A stretch of 24,034 nucleotides of DNA from DATJFQ01 sp035495555. Its GTDB lineage: Bacteria; Acidobacteriota; Vicinamibacteria; Vicinamibacterales; 2-12-FULL-66-21. The position numbers and the translations under genes are program-made. The stretch covers positions 1 to 24,034 of the forward strand of contig DATJFQ010000015.1 in NCBI GenBank assembly GCA_035495555.1, in the 5' to 3' direction. Positions 8,819-16,093 of the stretch are shown piece after piece. Every line of letters starts with the position of its first letter. Position 1 is the stretch's first letter. Below the pieces are notes generated by a model. That model saw only the letters and a program-made list of their open reading frames with translations. It had not been told where the DNA came from and did not search any database.

Positions 8819-9925
8819 CTATAACCGAATGCGATCGGCTGCGGGGGCCGAGGTGACGGCGGCGGCGGGAACCTGGATGACGAACGCGCAGCCCTTGCCG
8901 GGCATGTCGCGGACCTGGATGTCTCCGCCTTGCGCCCTGACCGCCCGTCTCGCGATCGACAGTCCCAGTCCGAGACCGGTGCGGTCTTTTCCCCGCCGTT
9001 CACCGAAGGGCTTGAACAAATCGGTCGGGCTCACCGGAAGCCCTCCGCACTCATCCTCCACCTCGATCACGACACGTCCGTCCATCGCGCGCGCCTGCAG
9101 GGTCACGCGGCCGCCGGCCGGCGTGTACTTGAATGCGTTACTCAGCAAATTCGTGACGGCAGATGCCAGGAGCTGGCGGTCGAGGTTGACCCAGAGATCG
9201 GCATCGATCGGCTCGCTCGTGAACTGCAGCCCGTTGTACTCGGCCTGCAGGGTGGCGGCGACCGCGATGTCGCTCAGAAATGCCGCGACGGAAATCAGCT
9301 CGGGCCGCTGATGGCTGCCAGCCGTCCGAATGTCGGAGAGCGTGCTGTCGACGAGATCGCGGACTTCCGTCAGGCTGCGGCCCAACACCGCCCCGGTATT
9401 TCCGTTCACGCCCACAGTGCCCCGCTTCACGACGTCGAACGCCAGGATCGCGGTATTGACGATGTTCCGAATCTCGTGCGTGACTTGCCCCATGCGTTCG
9501 AGTTCGCCCGTCGATCGCGAGTCTGCCGTGATGCGGGCATGCTCGGTCACGGCGTCCGCAATGGCCGTGTCGAGGCACCTGTTCAGGATGTGGAATTCCT
9601 GAGTGGTAATCGGGGCATTCTGCTCGACAGCCAACTCGGTGATGGCCTGGCAGATGTCCCCATAATCGTGGACGACCTGCGACACGGTGAAACCCAACGC
9701 GAGCAGGTCTCGGCCATGACGCGTCGCGCTCTGACCAATCGCATCAGTCGAAAACGGCGTCGCGGTATTTTCCAGGCGAAGCGTCTCCACCAGCTGGGTG
9801 AGAAACATCGGCAGCCCGTTTTCCAGTTCGGCGCTGGACGCAGGCGGCCACGGGCGGGTGCTGACCTTGATTCTGGTTTTGGCGATGATCGCGTCCCGAT
9901 ATGTGGTGACGAATTCGTACAGCAT
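8819..9925 (-). CDS. Soluble sensor histidine kinase (orphan)
   Basis: A 368-residue protein with no transmembrane segment. The first ~140 residues are an all-helical input region (for example HGRDLLALGFTVSQVVHDYG) resembling the RsbR-type N-terminal domains found on several soluble kinases. The phosphoacceptor box follows (VTHEIRN, His150), then a dimerisation helix and an ATPase domain with N-box LLSNAFKYT (Asn263), G1 box DECGGLP (291-297), F box LFKPFGE and G2 box GLGLGLSIA (317-325). All catalytic boxes are intact, so it should autophosphorylate. No response regulator is encoded in the window. The ribosome-binding site is weak (AGAG). A small membrane-protein gene ends 48 bases upstream on the same strand. 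Confidence 0.9.
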   Translation of the reverse strand: MLYEFVTTYRDAIIAKTRIKVSTRPWPPASSAELENGLPMFLTQLVETLRLENTATPFSTDAIGQSATRHGRDLLALGFTVSQVVHDYGDICQAITELAVEQNAPITTQEFHILNRCLDTAIADAVTEHARITADSRSTGELERMGQVTHEIRNIVNTAILAFDVVKRGTVGVNGNTGAVLGRSLTEVRDLVDSTLSDIRTAGSHQRPELISVAAFLSDIAVAATLQAEYNGLQFTSEPIDADLWVNLDRQLLASAVTNLLSNAFKYTPAGGRVTLQARAMDGRVVIEVEDECGGLPVSPTDLFKPFGERRGKDRTGLGLGLSIARRAVRAQGGDIQVRDMPGKGCAFVIQVPAAAVTSAPAADRIRL

Positions 9926-9973
9926 TGAAGCTCTTTCGACGGATCGTTCCGGCGGCTTCCTTCGCGCTCGCTG

Positions 9974-10141
9974 CTATGTGAGTTGAACGAGGAACCAGAC
10001 CACCAGAGCGGCAATGAGGAGGAGCATCACCTTGCGCATTCTCGCGGCCATCCGGCGATCGCGTTCGGCACCCCGCGCCTGCCAATTGCGCCAGCGGATA
10101 TCGGCTTCCGACTGTGCGACGGACGCTACGAGATCTGTCAT
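9974..10141 (-). CDS. Small tail-anchored membrane protein, unknown function
   Basis: A 55-residue protein if started at the ATG at 10141; a GTG at 10192 would add 17 residues. Neither start has a strong Shine-Dalgarno. The first ~35 residues are charged and helical (ADIRWRNWQARGAERDRRMA), followed by one C-terminal membrane helix (VMLLLIAALVVWFLVQL) with positive residues before it, so the N-terminus should stay in the cytoplasm. I do not recognise a family. Its place immediately before the histidine kinase, same strand, makes a membrane tether or partner of that soluble kinase conceivable, but this is only positional. A sharp charged-to-hydrophobic transition supports a real gene. Confidence 0.5.
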   Translation of the reverse strand: MTDLVASVAQSEADIRWRNWQARGAERDRRMAARMRKVMLLLIAALVVWFLVQLT

Positions 10142-10246
10142 CGGCGTGGCGCCTGGATCCGCCGGGACATGCTCTGGCGAGGACCACTCCACGATGGGAC
10201 GTGACGAAGCATTCCGTCAGTGTAGGCGCCGGCTTCGAAGCGCGCT

Positions 10247-10274
10247 GTTCAAAAGTGCACTTCGCGAATTGAAC
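10247..10274. promoter_or_regulatory. Nested palindromes upstream of the small membrane protein and kinase
   Basis: GTTCAA (10247-10252) and TTGAAC (10269-10274) are perfect inverted arms. Inside them are a 10-bp perfect palindrome AAGTGCACTT (10253-10262) and an 8-bp one TTCGCGAA (10261-10268). The site lies in the 148-200 bases between the Crp-like gene's stop and the small membrane gene's start. A TACACT hexamer nearby on the minus strand could be a -10. It could be an operator; the binding protein is unknown. Confidence 0.4.
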
Positions 10275-10340
10275 CGCCCGCCGCCGCCAATCAGGGTCAT
10301 GACTCGGCGGCCCGTGCTCCCTTCCTGGGCGGCTTCGGCG

Positions 10341-11066
10341 TCAGTCGCGCAGAACGACCGTCAGTAGAGAGTTGTTGATTTTCAAGCCGCCGTTGTACTC
10401 GATGAACCCGAGCTTCCGAAACTTGTTCATGAAGAAGTTCACGCGCGAACGCGTCGTACCAACCATTTCAGCGAGCGTCTCCTGAGACACTTTCGGAAGC
10501 GTCCGATGCGAAGCTTCGGGTTCGCCGTAACGCGCGAGCAGCAACAACGTCCGGGCGAGCCGTTTCTCGCTCGAGTTGAAGAGCTGATCGATGAGGTCTT
10601 CCTCGATCCGGATGTTCCTGGTCAACATATGCCGGAGAAAGCGATCCGCGAACGCGGGCCGCGTGTGGAGGTGTTGGACCATCTCCGGCTTATCGACGCT
10701 GATGATCGTGGACGGGGCCATTGCCGTCGCGGTGGCCATTCGCCGCGGCTGGCTCGCGAGACAGCCTTCGCCGAAAAAATGACCGGCCTCGAGCATGGCA
10801 ATCACGGCTTCTTTGCCAGTCTGCGAGAGCACCGAGAGCCGCACCGCACCGCTGTCCACGTACATCACGCTCGTGGCGAGATCGCCTTGCGCGAAAATCG
10901 TGGTCGATGACTCGAATTCGACCCGCCGCAGCGGCACACCGGTCCAGTCAACGAGCTCGACATCCGCAACTCTGGCGCGACTGGTTGATTTCCTCGTCGC
11001 GCTTGCCGCCTTCGGCGCGGCCTTCTTCCCGGCTGATCTTGGCGTCAGGATCCTCCTCCAGCACAT
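10341..11066 (-). CDS. Crp/Fnr-family transcriptional regulator
   Basis: A 241-residue regulator counted from the ATG at 11066; an ATG at 11102 is possible but neither has ideal spacing to a Shine-Dalgarno. About 35 basic residues precede a cyclic-nucleotide-binding beta-barrel domain (IFAQGDLATSVMYVDSGAVR through GHFFGEGCLA). A long dimerisation helix and a C-terminal Crp-type helix-turn-helix (VSQETLAEMVGTTRSRVNFF) follow. No cysteine cluster of the Fnr iron-sulfur type is present, so it is not an oxygen-sensing Fnr. The PRRMATATAM segment replaces the canonical cAMP phosphate-binding RxA region, so the ligand is uncertain. It lies between the ArsR gene and the kinase block on the same strand. 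Confidence 0.88.
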   Translation of the reverse strand: MCWRRILTPRSAGKKAAPKAASATRKSTSRARVADVELVDWTGVPLRRVEFESSTTIFAQGDLATSVMYVDSGAVRLSVLSQTGKEAVIAMLEAGHFFGEGCLASQPRRMATATAMAPSTIISVDKPEMVQHLHTRPAFADRFLRHMLTRNIRIEEDLIDQLFNSSEKRLARTLLLLARYGEPEASHRTLPKVSQETLAEMVGTTRSRVNFFMNKFRKLGFIEYNGGLKINNSLLTVVLRD

Positions 11067-11204
11067 TGACACGACTGTTCTCCGCTGGCAAATCGAAGCC
11101 ATCGCTTCGGGACGCCGCCTGCGCGTGCCGGGCGCGGTGCGGAATGACCTTTCGCCGCAGGCGTCTGCCGTCGACGATCGCGTTCCCGCACGATTGCCGG
11201 GAAC

Positions 11205-11576
11205 TTACCGCCGCCTTTCCCGGCGGAGCTCGCGGAGCAGCCCCGTCGAGGTGCCCAGCCGGTTGTCGAAGATCCGACGCGCGACGTCGAGCAGGTCGCC
11301 CATGAGCGGATCGCGCAGCGCGTATCGGACCGACACGCCTTCCTTCTGGGCCGACACGACGCCCTGGTTCCGGAGCACGGCCAGTTGCTGCGACACGATC
11401 GGCTGATCCAGCGCGAGCGCCTCCTGCAGCTCCTGCACGGTACGCCCGCCGCGCACGAGGATCTCGAGGAGTCGAATTCGCGTGGGATGCGCCAGCGCGC
11501 GAAAGAACTGCGCCTTGAACATCTGCAGCTCCCCCGCCGCCGCCGGATCGCGGTCCCTCGCCCGCTTCTGCGCCAT
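11205..11576 (-). CDS. ArsR-family regulator, cysteine-free, divergent from dabA
   Basis: A 123-residue winged-helix protein from the ATG at 11576 (a GTG lies directly before it). The ArsR pattern is clear: FFRALAHPTRIRLLEILV, recognition helix region ALDQPIVSQQLAVLRNQGVV and wing EGVSVRYALRD. It has no cysteine at all, so neither the CxC metal box nor a thiol-persulfide switch is possible; the signal must be something else. No Shine-Dalgarno precedes the start. Instead a TATATT-like -10 ends a few bases before it, which would suit a leaderless or very short-leader mRNA. It is divergent from the dab operon with a 144-bp shared region, so control of that operon is the obvious hypothesis. Confidence 0.88.
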   Translation of the reverse strand: MAQKRARDRDPAAAGELQMFKAQFFRALAHPTRIRLLEILVRGGRTVQELQEALALDQPIVSQQLAVLRNQGVVSAQKEGVSVRYALRDPLMGDLLDVARRIFDNRLGTSTGLLRELRRERRR

Positions 11577-11585
11577 CACTAAATA

Positions 11586-11601
11586 TAATATAGTAATATT
11601 A
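11586..11601. promoter_or_regulatory. Hyphenated palindrome in AT island, candidate ArsR operator for arsR/dabA
   Basis: TAATAT (11586-11591) and ATATTA (11596-11601) are perfect inverted arms around AGTA, inside a 26-base almost pure A/T stretch (11580-11605) within a GC-rich segment. It starts ten bases upstream of the ArsR start codon and can supply -10 elements in both directions (TATAGT rightward, TATATT leftward). ArsR proteins normally bind such AT-rich inverted repeats over the promoter. The sequence is seen; the assignment is inference. Confidence 0.55.
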
Positions 11602-11631
11602 AGATACCTGAGACCGCCGGCTGGCCGTTCG

Positions 11632-11706
11632 AACCCGAACCGCGCACCAGAACCAGAACCAGAACCGGGAACCCGGAGAACCCCCGCACCGCCGCACCGC
11701 CGAACC
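11632..11706 (+). repeat. Phased AACC repeats in the dabA leader
   Basis: The leader carries seven AACC blocks (11632, 11638, 11651, 11657, 11663, 11670, 11679) plus one at 11703 and several ACC copies. The core is three exact tandem copies of ACCAGA at 11646-11663. The opposite strand therefore holds GGTT runs spaced by four bases, which fits a two-tetrad G-quadruplex motif. No Shine-Dalgarno is visible between the repeats and the dabA ATG. Confidence 0.6.
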
Positions 11707-11720
11707 GCTCATTTCCGGAC

Positions 11721-14687
11721 ATGTCTACCGCTGTCAGCCCTCGCGAATCCCTGTCCGATACGATCGACAGGCTTGCGCACCTGCTGCCCGCCCAGGGGCC
11801 CATCAGCATCTTCATCCATCACAACACCCTCCACGCGTTCGAGGACCTGCCGTTCGAGCCCGCCGTCGAGCGGGCCGCGATCCGGCTCGGACGCGAGCCG
11901 TACCTGCCCGAGGCGCGGTATCGCGACAAGCTGGCGTCGGGGCGCATCCGCGCCAGGGACGTCGAACGCCTGCTCGTCGACCAGTTGGGCGACAGCGCGG
12001 CGGAGGATGTGGCCGGCGTCGCTTCGCGGCTGGAACTCTGGAGCGCCCTCGTCCTGCACGGCATCCCCGAGGCGGTCGGTCCCGAGCTCTCCTGGGTGCT
12101 CGACGAATCCGACGCGCTGGTGCGATTCCGCACGGACGTGCCGGCGAGCGCGCGAGCGCCATCGGGCGCGCTGGGCGGACTCGACGATCGCGCGGACGAT
12201 GAACGACAGGCTGTACAGCGGCTGTGGCGCGCGTGCCTCGACGCAGTACGTCAGGTCGACATGCCGCCGTTGGCCTCGCGGGAAGTGCCCGTTCGGCACG
12301 GGGACTGGCTCGTTGCCGCAAAGGGTATCGATACCGATACCTGGATTCATCCGCCGCTGATTCGATTCCTCGCTGGATATCTCGACCAGGGTCTTGCGCA
12401 CTGGTCGATGCCCGGGCGGGATCTCGGCATTCACGGGTGCTTTCTGGAGATCTACCGCACATCAGTGGCGTCGCACTGCGGCCGCTGGGCACGAACGCTC
12501 CCGGCCATCGTCGCTGACGACCTCACCGCCGGGCGCGGCGCGCTCGAGTCGGTCGCGCATTCGCTTGCCGTGCTCGGCGTTGACGACGGCGAGTGCGATG
12601 CGTATTTGAGCGGCGAACTGCTGGCGCTGCGCGGGTGGGCCGGCATTGTCCGTCAGATTGAAGAGCGGCCGGACCGCGTTCCCGCGCGCGATCTCACGGT
12701 CACGCTGCGCGGCTATCTGGCGGTGCGGCTGCTGTTCGAACGGGCCGCGCTCGACGAAGCCTCGCGGAGGCTCTCGTTTGGCGGCCCTGTATCGGCGCTC
12801 CGGGAGCGGCTGCGGAACGACCTCGCGGCGCCATCGCCTCTATCGACGATCGAGCGTGCGTGGCCGCTGTTTCATGTCGCACAACTGTGCGGGCTGGACT
12901 GGTCAATCGTCGAGCAGTGGACGCCTCGGCACGTCAAGGATCTGGAAGCCGAGCTGCGGCAGCTCGATGGCGTTCGCCGGCGCTCGATCCTTCACCGGGC
13001 GTTCGAACGGACGATTCGACATCGCGTGTACGACGCGCTCTCGCAGCACACGCCCGAGTCGCCCGCAGGACCGCCCGCGTTCCAGGCGGTGTTCTGCCTG
13101 GACGAGCGGGAAGAATCGTTTCGTCGCCATCTCGAGGAGGTCGAACCCGCCTGCGAGACCTTCAGCACCGCCGGCTTCTTCAACGTCGCGATGTATCACG
13201 AGGGCGTCACCGACGCGCATCCGCGTCCACTCTGCCCGGTGACGATTCGTCCCGATCACTACGTCTCCGAGGTCGACGCAGGCAGCCATCCTCTGATGCG
13301 CCACACGCGGCGACTCCACCGTCGCGCCGTTGGCTTTCTCGGCTACAACGTCCACCGCGGAAGCCGGCTGCCTGTGCGCGGCGCCGTGCTGATGGCGGCG
13401 TTCGGATGGCTCGCGCTGGTGCCGCTCGTCCTCCGCGTCGTCTTTCCATGGCTGTCGTCACGGTGGCGGCGCATCCGTCAGACGCCGTTCGCCCCGAGTC
13501 GGACCCGCCTGCAACTGGATCGGGAAGCAATCGCGCCGCCCATCGGCAGATATTCCGGATTCACCGTGCGCGAAATGGCCGACATCGTCCGTCGCGTCAT
13601 CGAAGATCTCGGCCTGCGGGATCGCCTTTCGCCGCTCGTCCTCGTCATCGGGCACGGATCGATCAGCCTCAACAACCCTCATGAATCTGCCCACGACTGC
13701 GGAGCCTGCGGCGGCGGCAGAGGCGGGCCGAACGCCCGCGCGTTCGCGCAGATGGCGAACGACCCTCGCGTGCGGCAGCTGCTGTCCGACGAGGGGATGT
13801 CCATCGGTCCGACCACGTGGTTCGTGGGTGCTCAGCGCAACACCTGCAACAACGAGGTGACCTTCTTCGATGAGGATCTCGTCCCCGACGCGTGCCGGCC
13901 GGTGTTCGAGCGGGCGATCGACGCGATCGACACGACACGACGCCGCGAGGCACACGAACGGTGCCGCCGTTTCGACGGCGTCCCGCGCTGGTACCCGCCG
14001 CCGGCGGCGCTCGCCCACGTCCAGGGACGCGCGGACGATCTCGCGCAGCCGCGTCCCGAGTACGGCCATGCGACGAACGCCTTCTGCATCGTCGGGCGCC
14101 GAACGCGAACGCGCGGACTCTTCCTCGACCGGCGCGCGTTCCTCGTGTCCTACGACCCGTCGCGCGACCATGACGGCGCAATCCTGGCGCGAATCATGGC
14201 CGCGGTCGTCCCGGTCGTTGCCGGAATCAACCTCGAGTACTACTTCAGCTACGTCGATCCGACGGGGTACGGCTGCGGTACGAAGCTGCCGCACAACGTA
14301 ACCTCACTCCTTGGCGTGATGGACGGTGCCCAGAGCGACCTCCGGACGGGGCTGCCGTGGCAGATGGTCGAGATCCACGAACCCACTCGGCTTGCGATTG
14401 TCGTGGAGACCACTCGCGATCGCCTCCGGCGTCTCGTCCTGGCGAACGCGATGATTGAGCGCCTGGTGCGGCACCGATGGATCTGGCTTGCCTGCCTCGA
14501 TCCCGACTCGGGCGCGTTGTGGGAGTTCCGTGCCGGCGATTTCGTGTCACATGCCCCCGAACATCCGCTGGCGGTGGTCGCGGGTGGTTCCGCGGCGTGG
14601 TATCAGGGCAAGCGCGGGTTTCTGCCGCCCGTTGCGCTTCTGCGAGAACCGCCGGCCCGGTCAGACGAACGGGGGGCACGGTCATGA
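11721..14687 (+). CDS. dabA: Inorganic-carbon transporter subunit DabA (DUF2309)
   Basis: A 988-residue protein of the DUF2309/UPF0753 family. It begins with the family block FIHHNTLHAF (31-40). The zinc site known from Halothiobacillus DabA (Cys, Asp, His, Cys, resembling a beta-carbonic anhydrase) is intact: Cys459 and Asp461 in FCLDERE, His645 in VIGHGS, and Cys660 in HESAHDCGACGGG. The His-to-Cys spacing of 15 equals that of the characterised protein. One hydrophobic segment (WLALVPLVLRVVFPWL, about 557-572) may touch the membrane. DabA is thought to hydrate CO2 to bicarbonate on the cytoplasmic side, driven by a cation flow through its membrane partner. The stop overlaps the next start (ATGA). 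The adjacent ArsR is the likely regulator. In a heterotroph the role would be supplying bicarbonate for carboxylases. Confidence 0.93.
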   Translation: MSTAVSPRESLSDTIDRLAHLLPAQGPISIFIHHNTLHAFEDLPFEPAVERAAIRLGREPYLPEARYRDKLASGRIRARDVERLLVDQLGDSAAEDVAGVASRLELWSALVLHGIPEAVGPELSWVLDESDALVRFRTDVPASARAPSGALGGLDDRADDERQAVQRLWRACLDAVRQVDMPPLASREVPVRHGDWLVAAKGIDTDTWIHPPLIRFLAGYLDQGLAHWSMPGRDLGIHGCFLEIYRTSVASHCGRWARTLPAIVADDLTAGRGALESVAHSLAVLGVDDGECDAYLSGELLALRGWAGIVRQIEERPDRVPARDLTVTLRGYLAVRLLFERAALDEASRRLSFGGPVSALRERLRNDLAAPSPLSTIERAWPLFHVAQLCGLDWSIVEQWTPRHVKDLEAELRQLDGVRRRSILHRAFERTIRHRVYDALSQHTPESPAGPPAFQAVFCLDEREESFRRHLEEVEPACETFSTAGFFNVAMYHEGVTDAHPRPLCPVTIRPDHYVSEVDAGSHPLMRHTRRLHRRAVGFLGYNVHRGSRLPVRGAVLMAAFGWLALVPLVLRVVFPWLSSRWRRIRQTPFAPSRTRLQLDREAIAPPIGRYSGFTVREMADIVRRVIEDLGLRDRLSPLVLVIGHGSISLNNPHESAHDCGACGGGRGGPNARAFAQMANDPRVRQLLSDEGMSIGPTTWFVGAQRNTCNNEVTFFDEDLVPDACRPVFERAIDAIDTTRRREAHERCRRFDGVPRWYPPPAALAHVQGRADDLAQPRPEYGHATNAFCIVGRRTRTRGLFLDRRAFLVSYDPSRDHDGAILARIMAAVVPVVAGINLEYYFSYVDPTGYGCGTKLPHNVTSLLGVMDGAQSDLRTGLPWQMVEIHEPTRLAIVVETTRDRLRRLVLANAMIERLVRHRWIWLACLDPDSGALWEFRAGDFVSHAPEHPLAVVAGGSAAWYQGKRGFLPPVALLREPPARSDERGARS

Positions 14688-16093
14688 CGCCAGCGTTCCC
14701 GGGAATGTCTCTCGCCGTGCTGGTGCTGGTTGGCGTTGGCATGCCGGCGCTGCTGCTCGCGGTGCTCGGCGTCGCGTCACTGCTCAACCGGCCTCTGTCA
14801 GAGCGCTGGACGGGACGCCTCGCCGGCAGCGCGATGACGATCTCCTGCGCCGTGTTGATCGTGGCATTTGTCGCGTTCGGCGTGGCGCAGCAGGGCACGC
14901 GAATGATTTCGTACGGGGCGTGGTCGGCGTCGCACGAAGGGGGCATCGCGATCGAATTCCTCGTCGATCGATTGTCGCTGGCCTTCGCGGTGCTCTCGAC
15001 GGCGATCGCCGGCGTGGTGTCCGCGTTCTCCAACCGCTACCTGCATCGCGAGGCGGGCTACAACCGGTATTTCGTCCTGTTCGCGATGTTCGTGACCGGC
15101 ATGCTGCTGGTCGCGCTCGCCGGCAACGTCGCCGTGCTTTTCATCGGCTGGGAATTCGTGGGGCTCAGCTCGGCGCTGCTCGTGGCCTTCTTCCAGGAGC
15201 GTCCGGCGGCGGTTTCGAACGCCTTCCGCGTGCTGTCGGTATATCGAATCAGCGACGCCGCGATGCTTTCCGCGGCGGTCCTGCTGCGACACGTCGCCGG
15301 CACCGACAGCCTGTCGCTTCTGTTTGGCGGCGCCGCGGCCACGGCCGGACTGCCCGCCGCCGACGCCACCATCATTGCCATTCTGCTGATTGTTGCCGTC
15401 GCCGGAAAAAGCGCGTTGCTGCCGTTTTCGAGCTGGCTGCCGCGGGCGATGGAAGGCCCCACGCCGTCGAGCGCCGTCTACTACGGATCGCTTTCGATCC
15501 ACGCCGGCTGCTTTCTCCTGCTCCGTTCCGCGCCGCTGCTCGAACGGGCGCCCGCGGCGCGGGTCCTCGCCGGCGGTCTCGGCGCGGCCACAGCGTTGTT
15601 CGCGGGAACAGCCGCGCGCGTTCAGAGCGATGTGAAGTCGTCGCTGGCGTACGCCTCGCTCACACAGGTCGGGATCATCGTCGTGGAAATCGCGGTCGGT
15701 TGGTACACGCTCGCGTTCATCCACCTGGCGGGACACGCGTGCTTCCGTTTGCTGCAGTTCCTGAGTGCACCGAACGTGCTCCACGATCTTCACGGGCTCG
15801 AGGACGCGATTGGCCAGCACCCGTCTCCACATCGCGGCCGTTCTCGTGGCCTGAGGACCGATCGGGCACGCCGGCTGCTGTTCCTTGTCGCGCTCGAACG
15901 CGGATTCCTCGACGTCGCCCTCGACCGGTTCGTCGTCGAGCCGTTCATTCGGATGGCGGGTCTGCTCACGCGGGTGGACCGGTGGCTCTGCCTGCAGGCC
16001 GTCGACCACGCAGCGGCGGGCGCCGACGTCGTGATGCCGGGCCGGCTGCGCGCGGCTGATGCGGCTGGCGACGGAGGCGATCAGGATGACTGA
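14684..16093 (+). CDS. dabB: DabB-type proton-conducting membrane subunit (NuoL-like), shortened
   Basis: A 469-residue membrane protein starting at the ATG that overlaps the dabA stop. It has the NuoL/MrpA core: Glu157 in GWEFVGLSS (transmembrane helix 5), Lys242 in VAGKSALLPFSSWLPRAME (helix 7) with the same 85-residue spacing as Glu144-Lys229 of E. coli NuoL, then QSDVKSSLAYASLTQVG. The later lysine of NuoL (HAFFKALLFL) is Arg355 here (HACFRLLQFL). After this point helices 11-14 are missing. The tail goes straight into an amphipathic stretch (RGFLDVALDRFVVEPFIRMA) like the end of NuoL, followed by a soluble acidic end. It should form the ion path powering DabA. The gene overlaps the following one by eight bases. 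Confidence 0.85.
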   Translation: MTPAFPGMSLAVLVLVGVGMPALLLAVLGVASLLNRPLSERWTGRLAGSAMTISCAVLIVAFVAFGVAQQGTRMISYGAWSASHEGGIAIEFLVDRLSLAFAVLSTAIAGVVSAFSNRYLHREAGYNRYFVLFAMFVTGMLLVALAGNVAVLFIGWEFVGLSSALLVAFFQERPAAVSNAFRVLSVYRISDAAMLSAAVLLRHVAGTDSLSLLFGGAAATAGLPAADATIIAILLIVAVAGKSALLPFSSWLPRAMEGPTPSSAVYYGSLSIHAGCFLLLRSAPLLERAPAARVLAGGLGAATALFAGTAARVQSDVKSSLAYASLTQVGIIVVEIAVGWYTLAFIHLAGHACFRLLQFLSAPNVLHDLHGLEDAIGQHPSPHRGRSRGLRTDRARRLLFLVALERGFLDVALDRFVVEPFIRMAGLLTRVDRWLCLQAVDHAAAGADVVMPGRLRAADAAGDGGDQDD

